NCBI GenBank assembly: GCA_002238605.1
Contig: MPMR01000006.1
Span: 161,281-225,280, forward strand
Reading direction: 5' to 3'
DNA length: 64,000 nt
DNA from: BD2-11 clade cluster bacterium bin43
GTDB taxonomy: Bacteria > Gemmatimonadota > Gemmatimonadetes > Longimicrobiales > Gaopeijiaceae
Part shown: in pieces, positions 1-10,075 of the stretch
Layout: each line of letters opens with the position of its first letter
Position numbering within the stretch: position 1 is the first letter of the stretch
Notes under the pieces: model-generated
Seen by the model: only the letters and a program-made list of their open reading frames with translations
The model's database searches: none
Told to the model about the DNA's origin: nothing
Program-made: the position numbers and the translations under genes

Positions 1-248
<248 letters not shown>

Positions 249-323
249 GCGCCCTCCCGCGCGCGACGAGCCCCGGCCGGGCCGCAACCGCCGGGGTGGC
301 GCGGCCGGCCGCGCCACACGGGT

Positions 324-1067
324 TCAGACGGCTTCCCCAACGACGCTCTCGAGAAAGGGAAAGGACGGCAGCGGACGGGATCCGGAAACATGATGATGCA
401 CGTAGTTGCGGAGCACCTTCAGATGCGTGGTGACGCGGTCGAGTCCATCGACGGGCTCTCCCAGCAGCAACGTTGCCAGCTGTTCCCGCGCGCGCGGCCC
501 GATGCGGGGCGCCCCGGACGTCGAACCGGGACAGCGCGGACAGCGCACCCCTCCCGCCGCATAGTCCAGGCGGCCCACGGCGTTGTCGTCCAGCTCGTCG
601 CCGCACTCCACGCACACGCCGAGTTCGGGAGCGTACCCCATCAATGAAACCAGTGCCCAGGCACTGGACAGAATGAGGACCGCGATCATCTCCGGGGGAG
701 CCCCCGCCATGCGTTCCAGCGACGCGTCGAGTCCGGCGAACAGGGCTGCGCTCGGTTCCTCGCCCGCATGGTGCAGCACCAGGTCCGCGAGCAGCGACGC
801 GCCCGCAAAACGCTGGATGTCTTCGGCCAGGGCCCGGTGCGCGCGCATGACCGAGAACTCCCGATAGTTCTGGAGATCCCGGTTGCTGCGGTAGTAGAGC
901 ACGAGCACCCCCGAGGAGAAGATCTCGGGAGGGGTTCCGCGCCTGCGCACGCCTCGCGCCATCACGCTCACCAGGCCTCGCTCGCGGGTGAAGAAACGGA
1001 GGATGAGGCTGGTTTCGCTGAACGGGTGCGACTTCAGCAGGATGGCGCGCGTGGAGAGGAGCGACAT
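324..1067 (-). CDS. recO: DNA repair protein RecO
   Basis: This 247-residue protein is the usual RecO length. The N-terminal OB-fold begins with STRAILLKSHPFSETSLI, and the helical C-terminal part carries a zinc-binding pair, CVEC and CPRC, near residues 152-180. RecO loads RecA onto SSB-coated DNA together with RecR and RecF in gap repair. Its ATG lies 3 nt after the stop of the upstream membrane protein gene, so the two are probably cotranscribed. No key residue is missing. Confidence 0.9.
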   Translation of the reverse strand: MSLLSTRAILLKSHPFSETSLILRFFTRERGLVSVMARGVRRRGTPPEIFSSGVLVLYYRSNRDLQNYREFSVMRAHRALAEDIQRFAGASLLADLVLHHAGEEPSAALFAGLDASLERMAGAPPEMIAVLILSSAWALVSLMGYAPELGVCVECGDELDDNAVGRLDYAAGGVRCPRCPGSTSGAPRIGPRAREQLATLLLGEPVDGLDRVTTHLKVLRNYVHHHVSGSRPLPSFPFLESVVGEAV

Positions 1068-1070
1068 CCT

Positions 1071-2294
1071 CTAGATCCTTCGGTCATCGGAAAGCTCGAT
1101 GCGGGCCAGCAGCCGCTCGCGCCTGCGGCGATAGGCCTTGCGGGCCTTGGTGCCCACCTTTCCCTCGCGCGCATATGCTTCGTCCATGACGGCCACCTCG
1201 CGAAGCAGCCGGCGCCGTTCGTCGGCGACGGAGGCCGTCGCCCGGGCGGGATCGCGATACACCGCGTACAGCCCGAGCCATGCGAGGATGACGGTCAGGA
1301 TCACCCCCATCCATTCCAGCGGAAGCCCCGCGGGTTCCTCCGCCATGAGCAGACCCACCGCGTCGTCGACGATGTCGCCGGCGGCGTAGCGGCGATAGGT
1401 CACGCCCTCCTCCACCTCGATCGGCGGGAGCGGCTGGAGCCCGGTGACGGCGGTCGGCGGAGAAGGTTCGAGGACCAGCAGTTCCATCGTCTCGGTGAGT
1501 CCCGGAAGCGGCGCGACGAACTGGTGGCCCGGAACCGTGTAGCGGACGGCGTACAGTCGCTCGCCGGGCGGCACCGGAGCCGTAATGGACATGCGTCCGT
1601 CGGCGAAGCGCACCGCGTCCTCCGCAAGGTCGCTTTCGCCGACCTCGAAGTCCTGCGCTCCCCCCAGCAGCGGATACGACCACACCGGCTCGGCGTTCGC
1701 CGGAATCAGCGTCCGGAAGCCGTCGTTGCGGATCTGGATGAGGTCGACCACGCTCCACCCGGTGCCCATGTCCTGCAGGAAGACGTTGCGCACCGAGACC
1801 GGGAGGTTCGCGCCCCCCGGCGGGGCGGGTTCGGTCTCGTACACCCGGATGACGTAGGTGCTGTCGAGCTGGATCCGGCTGTTTACGGGGATGCCGAAGT
1901 AGAGGATGTCCTCGAAGAGGGTCGAGGCGAAGAAGACGGTTCCCGATTCCGGGTCCGGGACGGCGGGGAGGTCGAAGGCGAAGGATCCGTCCTCCGCGAC
2001 CAGGACCGAGTCGATCTCGCTCCCGCCCCCGAGCACCACCTCGTGCAGCGTGACCATGGCGCGTCCGACTCCGGCATCGCCCAGCGTGACCCTGCCCCGG
2101 AGCGTCGCGGTCGCTGGCTCGCTGGTCCCGGCGCCGGCCGTGTCCACCTCCTGGGGCGACGGATTCAGGCCCGCAGAGGCGCGTCCGGCACCGGCCGCGG
2201 CGGCGGCCGCATTGGCCGGGCTGGCTCCGAAGCCGGGTACGGAAAGGAGCGCGGCCAGCAGAAGCGCCCGGGGGTCAGGGCGTAAAGCGACCAA
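1071..2294 (-). CDS. Secreted, membrane-anchored protein of unknown function
   Basis: This 407-residue protein is not recognised. It has a signal peptide (residues 1-29, ending in an Ala-rich stretch), a transthyretin/carboxypeptidase-regulatory-like beta domain from about residue 60 (ATLRGRVTLGDAGVGRAMVTL), and further beta-rich sequence. One transmembrane helix lies near residue 328 (EWMGVILTVILAWLGLYAVY), followed by a basic cytoplasmic tail. This suggests an envelope protein with its bulk in the periplasm. The only plausible start is TTG at 2294, just after a GAGGA sequence, and it overlaps the preceding gene by 20 nt. No functional residue could be named. Confidence 0.55.
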   Translation of the reverse strand: MVALRPDPRALLLAALLSVPGFGASPANAAAAAAGAGRASAGLNPSPQEVDTAGAGTSEPATATLRGRVTLGDAGVGRAMVTLHEVVLGGGSEIDSVLVAEDGSFAFDLPAVPDPESGTVFFASTLFEDILYFGIPVNSRIQLDSTYVIRVYETEPAPPGGANLPVSVRNVFLQDMGTGWSVVDLIQIRNDGFRTLIPANAEPVWSYPLLGGAQDFEVGESDLAEDAVRFADGRMSITAPVPPGERLYAVRYTVPGHQFVAPLPGLTETMELLVLEPSPPTAVTGLQPLPPIEVEEGVTYRRYAAGDIVDDAVGLLMAEEPAGLPLEWMGVILTVILAWLGLYAVYRDPARATASVADERRRLLREVAVMDEAYAREGKVGTKARKAYRRRRERLLARIELSDDRRI

Positions 2295-2796
2295 AATCCT
2301 CGGGATGCAGTTTGCGCAGGTGTTCCTTCAGCTCTTCGGCGTCCATCCCCGGCGGAGACTCCTCCTCACCCTCGCCCGAAGCCGCCTCCTCCTCGTCGGT
2401 CACCTCGATCGAGGTCTTGTGGAGGAGGTCCTCCTGCGCGAAGATGCGCGCCTCGGTCCTGAGCGCGACCGCGATCGAGTCCGAGGGCCTCGCGTCGATG
2501 GAGACGACGTCGCCGTCCCTCTGCACGATCAGCTCGGCGTAGAAGGTGTTGTCGAGGACGCGGGTGATGAGCACCCGCTCGAGGGTGCCGCCGAGCCCGC
2601 CGATCACCGAGACGATGAGGTCGTGCGTGAGCGGCCGGCTGAACTTCATGCTGGCCAGTTCCATGGCGATCGAGCTGGCCTCGCCCGGACCGATCCAGAT
2701 CGGGAGAACCCGTTCGCCCTCGACCTCCCGGAGGATGACGACGGGCGTGTTGGATGAGGGGTCAAGCCCCAGGCTCTGTACCCTGACCTCGACCAA
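2275..2796 (-). CDS. Bifunctional nuclease (BFN/DUF151) family protein
   Basis: The first 120 residues match the BFN domain: VEVRVQSLGLDPSSNTPVVI, then VLPIWIGPGEASSIA, and the conserved DARPSDSIAVALR near residue 103. The C-terminal 40 residues are an acidic, low-complexity tail. Family members have been described with DNase/RNase activity or as regulators; which applies here is unknown. The gene overlaps the downstream membrane protein gene by 20 nt, suggesting translational coupling. Confidence 0.8.
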   Translation of the reverse strand: MVEVRVQSLGLDPSSNTPVVILREVEGERVLPIWIGPGEASSIAMELASMKFSRPLTHDLIVSVIGGLGGTLERVLITRVLDNTFYAELIVQRDGDVVSIDARPSDSIAVALRTEARIFAQEDLLHKTSIEVTDEEEAASGEGEEESPPGMDAEELKEHLRKLHPEDFGRFTP

Positions 2797-2865
2797 CGGT
2801 CCTCCTCGCGGGACGCTACCCCGCCGGCCGTCGCGGACGACCGCAGCAGTGATTCGCTCGCGCTC

Positions 2866-4314
2866 TCAGTAGCGGTAGTGGTCGGGCTTGTACGGGCCTC
2901 CGACCGGCACGTCGATGTAGTCGGCCTGGTCGGGGGTGAGCGTCGTCAGCCGCGCTCCGAGTTTGTCCAGGTGCAGACGCGCAACCCTTTCGTCCAGGAT
3001 CTTGGGAAGGGTGTAGACGCGTTTCGCGTACTCGTCGGTCTCGCGCTTTTGCCAGAGCTCGATCTGCGCAATGCACTGGTTGGTGAAGCTCGTGCTCATC
3101 ACGAAGCTCGGGTGGCCCGTCGCGCAGCCGAGATTGACCAGCCGGCCGCGTGCGAGAAGCACGATGCTTCTGCCGTCCGGCCAGGTGATCTTGTCGACCT
3201 GCGGCTTGATCTCGGTCCACTCCAGGTCCGCCAGCCCGGCGACTTCGATCTCGGAGTCGAAATGGCCGATGTTGCAGACGATGGCCCCGTCCTTCATGCG
3301 ATCCATGTGCTCGCGGGTGATGACGGAGACGTTGCCCGTGGCCGTGACGAAGATGTCGCCGAAGGCACACGCCTCGTCCATGGTCACCACCTGATGGCCC
3401 TCCATGGCGGCCTGCAGCGCATTGATGGGGTCGATCTCGGTGACGTAGATGGTTGCGCCGAGCCCGGCAAAGGCCTGCACACAGCCCTTGCCGACGTCGC
3501 CGTAGCCCAGCACGACGCACTTCTTGCCCGCCACCATGATGTCGGTGGCGCGCTTGATGCCGTCGACCAGCGACTCACGGCACCCGTACAGATTGTCGAA
3601 CTTGGACTTCGTGACCGAGTCGTTGACGTTGATGGCGGGGAAGAGCAGGCTGCCCTCCTCCGCCATGCGGTAGAGGCGGTGCACGCCGGTGGTGGTCTCC
3701 TCGCTCACGCCGCGCACATCGGCCGCGAGCGACCTCCAGAAGTGCGGATCCTCCGCCAGCACCCGGTCGAGCAGCCGGCCGATCTCCTCCTCTTCCTCGG
3801 AGGCGCCCGGAGCGCGCGCGACTCCGGCTTCCGCCTGCAGCTCGCGTTCGACCCCCTGGTGGATCAGGAGCGTGGCGTCTCCGCCGTCGTCGACGATCAG
3901 GTCGGGGCCGCCCCCCGCGTGCGCGAGGGCCATCCAGGTGCACCACCAGTACTCCTCCAGCGTCTCTCCCTTCCAGGCGAAGACGGGCACGCCCGCGTCG
4001 GCCATGGCGGCTGCGGCGTGGTCCTGGGTGGAAAAGATGTTGCAGGACGCCCAGCGCACCTCCGCGCCGAGTTCCAGGAGGGTTTCGATGAGCACGGCGG
4101 TCTGGATGGTCATGTGCAGGGAGCCCGAGATGCGGGCGCCCGCGAGGGGCTTCTCGCCGGCATATTCCTCGCGAAGCGCCATGAGCCCCGGCATCTCTCC
4201 GCGGGCGAGTTCAATCTCCTGCCGGCCCCATTCGGCCAGACCCAGGTCCCTGACCTTGAAGGGTGGCCGCGCGACGGCCGGCCGAGCCGGTCGGGTCTTG
4301 GCAAGCGTAGACAT
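2866..4314 (-). CDS. ahcY: Adenosylhomocysteinase
   Basis: The 482-residue protein hydrolyses S-adenosylhomocysteine to adenosine and homocysteine, removing the product inhibitor of methyltransferases. Visible family features are the substrate-domain segment [15 protein letters not shown], the NAD-binding loop GYGDVGKG near residue 268, and the conserved C-terminus KPDHYRY. The start ATG at 4314 (MSTLAKTRP) fits the family; the frame stays open far upstream into metK only as a shadow. It lies directly downstream of metK, so synthesis of S-adenosylmethionine and clearance of its by-product are grouped. Confidence 0.95.
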   Translation of the reverse strand: MSTLAKTRPARPAVARPPFKVRDLGLAEWGRQEIELARGEMPGLMALREEYAGEKPLAGARISGSLHMTIQTAVLIETLLELGAEVRWASCNIFSTQDHAAAAMADAGVPVFAWKGETLEEYWWCTWMALAHAGGGPDLIVDDGGDATLLIHQGVERELQAEAGVARAPGASEEEEEIGRLLDRVLAEDPHFWRSLAADVRGVSEETTTGVHRLYRMAEEGSLLFPAINVNDSVTKSKFDNLYGCRESLVDGIKRATDIMVAGKKCVVLGYGDVGKGCVQAFAGLGATIYVTEIDPINALQAAMEGHQVVTMDEACAFGDIFVTATGNVSVITREHMDRMKDGAIVCNIGHFDSEIEVAGLADLEWTEIKPQVDKITWPDGRSIVLLARGRLVNLGCATGHPSFVMSTSFTNQCIAQIELWQKRETDEYAKRVYTLPKILDERVARLHLDKLGARLTTLTPDQADYIDVPVGGPYKPDHYRY

Positions 4315-4529
4315 TCTCTGCTGGATAGGCTTCCCGAAGAGTCGGAATATGGGGTGATTTGCGCGCGGCACGTGGCATGTCGCGCGCCCTGAAGCCTGGC
4401 GGTCGGTGGACGAATCCGCGCGAGCACCGGGAGCCGCCGGGCGCCCCGCCCGAGTCCACCGGCTGCTAGACCCCCGCTTGCGGATGAAGTTCCGGCCGCC
4501 AGGCGATGAGCGGCGCCGGCCCGGCCCGG
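4315..4529 (-). other. metK-ahcY intergenic leader with a long-range hairpin
   Basis: These 215 nt separate metK from ahcY on the same strand. A perfect 8-bp helix pairs 4454-4461 with 4404-4411, enclosing about 42 nt. I could not match it to the SAH or SAM riboswitch consensus, so it may be an uncharacterised leader, an attenuator, or chance in GC-rich DNA. Confidence 0.25.
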
Positions 4530-5714
4530 CTACATCCCCAGTGTCTGCCTCAGCTCCTCGACCTGGTCGGTCTTCTCCCAGCGAAACAGCTCGACCGCGG
4601 ATCCGTCCTTCCACCGCAGGCATTCGGGTCTGCGGCCGAAATGGCCGTAGACGGCGGTGGGGGTGAAGACCGGGCGGCGGAGGCCCAGGCGGTCGATGAT
4701 GGCGGCGGGGCGGAAGTCGAACACCTCCTGCACGGCGGCCGCGATGCACTGGTCCGTCCCGCAGGCGGCGGTGCCGAAGGTCTCGACCGCCACCGAGACC
4801 GGCCGCGCCCTGCCGATGGCGTAGGCGAGCTGGATCTCGCAGCGGCGCGCGATCCCGGCGGCGACCACGTTCCTGGCCGCCCAGCGCGCGGCGTAGGCGC
4901 CGGAGCGGTCGACCTTGGTGGAGTCCTTGCCGCTGAACGCGCCGCCTCCGTGGCGGGCGGCGCCCCCGTAGGTGTCGACGATGACCTTGCGGCCGGTGAG
5001 CCCCACGTCCCCGTAGGGGCCGCCGATCACGAACCTGTCGGAGGGGTTGATATGGCGGATGCACCCCTCCCACTCGAAACGGGACGCGGAAAACACCGGG
5101 GCGATGACCTCCTCGGTGATTCCCTCCCGGATCTCCCGGTCGGTGGCGGCATCGTCGTGCTGGGCGCTGACCACGACGGTGTGGACGCGCACGGGACGGT
5201 CGCCGTCGTACTCCATGGTCACCTGGGTCTTGCCGTCCGGCCGCAGCCACGGCAGCGACCCCGACTCCCGCACGGAGGTGAGGCGGTGGGCGAGCTGGTG
5301 GGCCAACAGGATGGGCGCCGGCATCAGCTCGTCGGTCTCGTCGGTGGCGTAGCCGAACATGAGTCCCTGGTCGCCCGCGCCGCCCTCGTCCACGGCAGCT
5401 CCGATATCCGGCGACTGCGGGTCGATCCTGGACTCCACCTGGCAGTTGCGGCCGTCGATGCCGTACTCGTGGCGGGTGTAGCCGGCGGCGAGGATGGTCT
5501 CGCGGACGACCTGCGTGTAGTCGAGGCCGGCGGCCGCGGTCGTGATCTCGCCCGCGACCAGGGCGAAATCGGTCGAGACCAGGGTTTCGCACGCCACCCG
5601 GGCGCGTGGATCCAGCGCCAGGATGTGGTCGAGGATGGCGTCGGAGATCTGGTCCGCAAGCTTGTCCGGGTGTCCTCCGGTCACCGACTCGGAGGTGAAG
5701 AGTCTCGCGCTCAC
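4530..5714 (-). CDS. metK: S-adenosylmethionine synthase
   Basis: The 394-residue enzyme makes S-adenosylmethionine from methionine and ATP. GHPDK at residues 14-18, the methionine-loop signature GAGDQGLMF at 112-120, and the phosphate-binding GGGAFSGKD are all present. The start is GTG at 5712-5714, overlapping the stop of the hibernation-factor gene as GTGA, so the two are translationally coupled. It is the normal length and has ahcY downstream. Confidence 0.95.
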   Translation of the reverse strand: MSARLFTSESVTGGHPDKLADQISDAILDHILALDPRARVACETLVSTDFALVAGEITTAAAGLDYTQVVRETILAAGYTRHEYGIDGRNCQVESRIDPQSPDIGAAVDEGGAGDQGLMFGYATDETDELMPAPILLAHQLAHRLTSVRESGSLPWLRPDGKTQVTMEYDGDRPVRVHTVVVSAQHDDAATDREIREGITEEVIAPVFSASRFEWEGCIRHINPSDRFVIGGPYGDVGLTGRKVIVDTYGGAARHGGGAFSGKDSTKVDRSGAYAARWAARNVVAAGIARRCEIQLAYAIGRARPVSVAVETFGTAACGTDQCIAAAVQEVFDFRPAAIIDRLGLRRPVFTPTAVYGHFGRRPECLRWKDGSAVELFRWEKTDQVEELRQTLGM

Positions 5715-6013
5715 CGGCCGGCCCAGTGGTCAACCTGCTGGGTACGGCCGCGGCGCAGAATCTTGCTCAGGCGATCGGCCACCTGGTCGAGCGCGGTCAG
5801 GAAGTCGCGCGCCTCCCCGCGGGCCACGACCGGATCGTGGCCACTGAGAGAAAGAACGGCTTCCACGCGATGCACGTGGCGCTCGATCCGGAACACGACT
5901 TCCGCGGAGATCAGGCGCGGCTCGAAACGGACCAGCTTCCCGATCTTCTGGTTGGCCCGTTTGACCACGTTATCCGGCACTTCGCAGCGGCGAGCGACGG
6001 TCTTCACGTTCAT
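5711..6013 (-). CDS. hpf: Ribosome hibernation-promoting factor, short HPF/RaiA type
   Basis: About 100 residues match the short HPF/YfiA fold: basic helices, the strand [19 protein letters not shown], and a helix with [18 protein letters not shown]. Members bind the 30S decoding region and hold ribosomes inactive in stationary phase. I chose ATG at 6013 because GGAAGAG lies just upstream; a GTG at 6025 would add four residues. It lacks the C-terminal dimerisation domain of long HPF. Its stop overlaps the metK start. Confidence 0.75.
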   Translation of the reverse strand: MNVKTVARRCEVPDNVVKRANQKIGKLVRFEPRLISAEVVFRIERHVHRVEAVLSLSGHDPVVARGEARDFLTALDQVADRLSKILRRGRTQQVDHWAGR

Positions 6014-6101
6014 GTTCTCTTCCACGCCGGTTCCCGTTGGTTTGGTTTCGGCCCCGTCGAAGGTAGAAAGGACGGGGGCACAGGTCTACGGGCCGGGCCG
6101 G

Positions 6102-6545
6102 TCAGCGGTCATCCGGGACGGTGCGCGCCCTGAGCACCGCGTCCAGGACCCCGTTAACGAACCGGTCCGAATGCTCGCTGCCGTAGCGTTGAGCCAGCCG
6201 GACGGCTTCCTGGATCGCGACCGCGGGCGGCACGCCGTCCACGAAGAGCATCTCGGTGACCGACAGGAACAGGATGCAGCGGTCCACCCGGGCCAGCCGC
6301 TCGATCCGCCAGTTGTCGAGCGCCTCGGTAATCGCATCGCGCACCTCCCCGTCGTGCTCGGCGAACCCGCGCACCACCCGCACCAGGTGAGGCTGGCACC
6401 CGGGCGCCACCCGCCGGTTGGCCAGCGTGGTCGCGAGGGCATCCAGGACCGAATCGCTGTCCGCCGACTCCCATCGATAGAGCACCTGGAGCGCCCACGC
6501 CCGCGCGCGGGTGCGGTTGCGGCGGGATCGCTGGTCGAACGCCAT
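6102..6545 (-). CDS. nusB: Transcription antitermination factor NusB
   Basis: This is a 147-residue all-helical protein. The Arg-rich N-terminus (RSRRNRTRARAWALQVLYRW) is the boxA RNA-binding face, and the C-terminal LAQRYGSEHSDRFVNGVLDA is the family signature. NusB with NusE (S10) binds boxA during rRNA transcription. It lies 7 nt after ribH, the common ribH-nusB arrangement. ATG at 6543-6545 was chosen because the longer open frame upstream is a shadow of ribH. Confidence 0.92.
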   Translation of the reverse strand: MAFDQRSRRNRTRARAWALQVLYRWESADSDSVLDALATTLANRRVAPGCQPHLVRVVRGFAEHDGEVRDAITEALDNWRIERLARVDRCILFLSVTEMLFVDGVPPAVAIQEAVRLAQRYGSEHSDRFVNGVLDAVLRARTVPDDR

Positions 6546-6552
6546 GGCGACC

Positions 6553-7026
6553 TCAGGCGAGCCTTTCGAACAGCAGCGCCATCTCGACCGCGGCCGACGC
6601 CACCTCTCCGCCCTTGTCCATTCCCTTCGGATCGGCGCGGCGCCCGGCCTGCTCGCGGGTGTCGGTGGTGAGCACGCCGAACACGACGGGGATCGACGAA
6701 GTGCGCGCGACCTCGCCCAGCCCGTACGCCGCCTCTCCCGCCACGTAGTCGAAGTGCGGGGTCTCGCCGCGAATGACGCACCCCAGTGCGATGATGCCGT
6801 GATGCGCCCCGCCCCGGACCAGACGGGCCGCGGCCTGCGGAAGCTCCCAAGCGCCCGGGACGCGGTAGACATCGATGTGTGCCGGCGCTACACCATGATC
6901 AGCCAGGCGGGCCAGGGCCCCGGAGAGCAGACTGTCGGTGATCTCCGGGTTGAAGCGGGCCGCGACGAGGGCAAACCGCATTCCCGATCCGTCGAGCGAC
7001 GCGCTGAAGGTGTTGGAGCCGGTCAT
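6553..7026 (-). CDS. ribH: 6,7-dimethyl-8-ribityllumazine synthase
   Basis: The 157-residue enzyme condenses 3,4-dihydroxy-2-butanone 4-phosphate with the ribitylamino-pyrimidine to give lumazine, the penultimate riboflavin step. Signature segments are AARFNPEITDSLLSGA, the active-site DVYRVPGAWELP, and ALGCVIRGETPHFDYV. It sits 5 nt after ribBA and 7 nt before nusB in a five-gene run. Confidence 0.95.
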   Translation of the reverse strand: MTGSNTFSASLDGSGMRFALVAARFNPEITDSLLSGALARLADHGVAPAHIDVYRVPGAWELPQAAARLVRGGAHHGIIALGCVIRGETPHFDYVAGEAAYGLGEVARTSSIPVVFGVLTTDTREQAGRRADPKGMDKGGEVASAAVEMALLFERLA

Positions 7027-7031
7027 CTGCT

Positions 7032-8231
7032 CTAGATCAAATGGCCGAGCTTGGCGCGCTTGGTGTCGAGGTACCGCTCGTTGAAGTCCGACGGCTCGAT
7101 CTGGAGCGGCACTCTGCCGGTCACCCGCAACCCGTATCCCTCCAGGCCGACGATCTTGCGGGGATTGTTGGTCAGCAGGCGGATGGAGCTGAGACCCAGG
7201 TCGAGCAGGATCTGCGCGCCGATGCCGTAGTCGCGCAGGTCGGGCTCGAACCCGAGGGCGTGATTGGCCTCGACGGTGTCCTGTCCGTCGTCCTGAAGCT
7301 GATAGGCCTTCAGCTTGTTGTGCAGGCCGATCCCCCTGCCCTCCTGCTTCAGATAGACGATGGCGCCGTGGCCTTCCTCCTGCACCTGGCGCATCGCGGC
7401 GCGCAGCTGCTGGCCGCAGTCGCAGCGTACCGAGCCGAAGACATCTCCGGTCAGGCATTCGGAGTGCATGCGCACCAGCACGTCCGCCCGCCCGTCGATC
7501 TCTCCCTTCACCAGCGCCACATGCTCGCGCTCGTCCAGCGGGCTGCGGTAGCCGATGACGTCGAATTGGCCGACGGCGGTGGGAAGACGGGCGGTGGCGA
7601 CCCGTTCCACCAGCCGCTCCTTGGCCAGCCGGTAGGCCACCAGCTCCGCCACCGTGATGAAGAGCAGTTCGTGCTTCCGGGCGAACCGCTCCAGCTGGGG
7701 CCGGCGCGCCATGGAGCCGTCCTGGCTGAGGATCTCGCAGATGACGCCGGCGGGCTCGAACCCGGCGAGCCGGGCCAGGTCCACGGAGGCCTCGGTCTGC
7801 CCCACCCGGCGCAGTACCCCGCCGGGGACGGCGCGCAACGGAAAGATGTGGCCGGGGCGGCGCAGGTCGCCCGGGCGGCTCGCCGGGTCGATCAGCACTT
7901 CGATGGTCCTGGCGCGGTCGAAGGCGCTGATGCCGGTGGTGACCCCGTACTTGCGGTGCGCGTCCACCGAGACCGTGAAGGCGGTGCCCTGCGGATCGGT
8001 GTTGTCCTCGGTCATGGGCGGCAGACCGAGTTCGCCGGCGCGCTCGCGCGTCAGGGCCACGCAGATCAGGCCGCGGGCGTGCTTGGTCATGAAGTTGACG
8101 ACTTCGGGCGTGGCGGCGGCGGCCGCGCACACCAGGTCGCCCTCGTTCTCCCGGTCCTCGTCGTCGGCGACGATGACCATCCTGCCTTCGCGAATGTCGT
8201 GGATGGCAGCTTCCACGCGGGAGTGCGGCAC
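7032..8231 (-). CDS. ribBA: Bifunctional DHBP synthase / GTP cyclohydrolase II
   Basis: This 399-residue fusion has an N-terminal RibB domain (1-200; DDEDRENEGDL is the metal and substrate loop) and a C-terminal RibA domain (zinc cysteines in CLTGDVFGSVRCDCG; QEGRGIGL further on). It makes both precursors of lumazine synthase. The start is GTG at 8229-8231. Five bases separate it from each neighbouring rib gene, fitting one transcript. Confidence 0.95.
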   Translation of the reverse strand: MPHSRVEAAIHDIREGRMVIVADDEDRENEGDLVCAAAAATPEVVNFMTKHARGLICVALTRERAGELGLPPMTEDNTDPQGTAFTVSVDAHRKYGVTTGISAFDRARTIEVLIDPASRPGDLRRPGHIFPLRAVPGGVLRRVGQTEASVDLARLAGFEPAGVICEILSQDGSMARRPQLERFARKHELLFITVAELVAYRLAKERLVERVATARLPTAVGQFDVIGYRSPLDEREHVALVKGEIDGRADVLVRMHSECLTGDVFGSVRCDCGQQLRAAMRQVQEEGHGAIVYLKQEGRGIGLHNKLKAYQLQDDGQDTVEANHALGFEPDLRDYGIGAQILLDLGLSSIRLLTNNPRKIVGLEGYGLRVTGRVPLQIEPSDFNERYLDTKRAKLGHLI

Positions 8232-8236
8232 GGGGC

Positions 8237-8860
8237 TCAGCCTTGCGGAGAATCCGGGGTGTGGACTGACAGGAGCTTACCCACGTACTTCCCGATCAGG
8301 TCCCCCTCGACGTTGACCGCCGCCTCCGGGGCGAGGGCGGCCAGGTTGGTGTGCTCCCAGGTGAAGGGCACGATCGCCGTGCGCACCAGGTCGCGACCAG
8401 GCAGCTCGCTGACGGTGAGGCTCACGCCGTTGAGGGTTATGGAGCCGTGCAGGATGGTGGCGCGGGCCACTTCGGCGGGGATGCGGAAGGTGAGGAGGCG
8501 GGCGCCGTCCCCGGGGCCCGGCTCGGTGCGGGAGACCAGCGACCCGACCCCGTCGACGTGGCCCTGCACCAGGTGGCCGCCGAGGCGGTCGCCCAGCCGG
8601 AGCGCCCGCTCCAGGTTGACGGGCGTCCCGGCCTGGTAGGCGCCGGCGATGGTTCGGCTCAGAGTGGCGGGCACCACGTCGACGGCGAAGGCGTCGGCGT
8701 CCAGGGCGGCCACGGTGAGGCAGGCCCCGTCGACCGCCACCGAGGCGCCGGCGGTGAGGTCGGGCGCGATGCCCGGGGCGCGAATGGTCATCCGCCGGCC
8801 CTCCCGGCGGGTCGCTACCGCCACGACCGTCCCGACTTCCTCCACCAGCCCGGTGAACAT
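8237..8860 (-). CDS. ribE: Riboflavin synthase, alpha subunit
   Basis: The 207-residue protein has the two tandem lumazine-binding barrels of the family. Barrel one starts MFTGLVEEVGTV with GACLTV, and barrel two holds GHVDGVGSL and GVSLTV. It dismutates two lumazines into riboflavin and the pyrimidine precursor. Its ATG (8858-8860) overlaps the ribD stop as ATGA, indicating translational coupling. The last residues, from HTPDSPQG, are an unconserved tail. Confidence 0.93.
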   Translation of the reverse strand: MFTGLVEEVGTVVAVATRREGRRMTIRAPGIAPDLTAGASVAVDGACLTVAALDADAFAVDVVPATLSRTIAGAYQAGTPVNLERALRLGDRLGGHLVQGHVDGVGSLVSRTEPGPGDGARLLTFRIPAEVARATILHGSITLNGVSLTVSELPGRDLVRTAIVPFTWEHTNLAALAPEAAVNVEGDLIGKYVGKLLSVHTPDSPQG

Positions 8861-10062
8861 CAGCCGTCCCGGTCCAGAACCCACAGGAGGTCGCGCCCGA
8901 ACGCGGCCGGCGGCGCGGCGGGTCGCCACCCTTCCCAGGCCCGGTCGTCCAGCCCCGGGAAGGCCGGGACCGAGGCGGATCCCAGGGTGCGCGGGGCCAG
9001 AAAGAGGTAGAGGCGGTGCGCGCGCCTTTCGCGAAGCAGCGACGAGGCGAGCACCCCTCCCCCCTCGCACAGGACGGAACCGAGTCCCTCCCGGTAACAG
9101 ATGTTCAGCACCGCGTCCAGGTCGAGGCCGCTCCGCGGGCGGGCGGCGGCATCGCGTGCCCGCCTGCGCGAGCGGACGTCGGGGCTGGACGCCCCACGGG
9201 CCGCCGAGTAAGGCACCGCGTGTACGGTGGCGCCCCGCTTCCGCAGCACCCGCACCCGGTCCCCGGGCGCGTCCGCACCCGTGAAAACGCGCACCCGCCC
9301 CCCTCCGCCGTCCCGCAGGAGCCGGGCTTCCGGGGACATGCAAGCGCGGGAGTCCAGCACGATGCGGTCGGGCGCGCGGCGCGGTTCGGGCCGCCCGCGG
9401 GCCGTGAGGCGGGGGTCGTCGATCTTCATGGTGTTCGCTCCCACCATGATCGCGTCGAAGCCGGCGCGCAGATAGTGCACGTGCCCGCGCGCCGGCGACC
9501 CCGTCAGGCCGGTCTGCTCACCTGCCCGCGAAATGTATCCGTCCAGGCTGAGCGCGAGCTTGAGGGCCACCCAGGGCGTCGCCGTGCGGGCGACGTGGAA
9601 GAAAGCCGGATTGTCCGACGCGGCCCGGGCGCTGGAGAAGGCGGGCCCGTCAACGCGCATCCCGGAGGCGCGCAGCACGGCAGCCCCGCCGGCGCCCGCC
9701 CCCGGGTCCGCCGCGCCGTAGACCACGCGCGCCACCCCGGCGGCGAGGAGGGTGCGCGTGCATGGGGGAGTGCGGCCGGTGTGCGCGCACGGCTCGAGGC
9801 TGGTGTAGGCGGTGGCGCCCCGGGCCCTCCCCCCCGCCTCGGCGAGCGCGTGCACCTCCGCGTGGGGTCCTCCGAGTTCCCGGTGCCATCCCTCCCCCAC
9901 CGCCTCGCCGCCCCGGACCACGACGCACCCCACCATCGGGTTGGGCGATACCCGCCCCCATCCACGGCGCCCGAGTTCGACCGCTCGCTCCAGGAAGCCC
10001 AGATCCTCCTCCGAAACCCGCTCCGGCACCGGCTCGACCACGCGCGTCCCCCTCTCGGTCAT
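8860..10062 (-). CDS. ribD: Bifunctional riboflavin deaminase-reductase
   Basis: This 400-residue fusion has an N-terminal zinc deaminase domain (HAEVHAL and CAHTGRTPPC hold the zinc ligands, residues 65-105) and a C-terminal DHFR-like reductase domain from about residue 165 (PWVALKLALSLDGYI). Around residues 285-315 there is an Arg/Ala-rich insertion not typical of the reductase. It is first of the rib genes here, followed by ribE, ribBA, ribH and nusB. Confidence 0.92.
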   Translation of the reverse strand: MTERGTRVVEPVPERVSEEDLGFLERAVELGRRGWGRVSPNPMVGCVVVRGGEAVGEGWHRELGGPHAEVHALAEAGGRARGATAYTSLEPCAHTGRTPPCTRTLLAAGVARVVYGAADPGAGAGGAAVLRASGMRVDGPAFSSARAASDNPAFFHVARTATPWVALKLALSLDGYISRAGEQTGLTGSPARGHVHYLRAGFDAIMVGANTMKIDDPRLTARGRPEPRRAPDRIVLDSRACMSPEARLLRDGGGGRVRVFTGADAPGDRVRVLRKRGATVHAVPYSAARGASSPDVRSRRRARDAAARPRSGLDLDAVLNICYREGLGSVLCEGGGVLASSLLRERRAHRLYLFLAPRTLGSASVPAFPGLDDRAWEGWRPAAPPAAFGRDLLWVLDRDG

Positions 10063-10075
10063 GCGGCCATCTCCG

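Noticed and set aside
4506..6671. Long plus-strand open frame over metK, hpf and nusB
   Set aside because: Antisense shadow; the minus-strand genes have complete family signatures.
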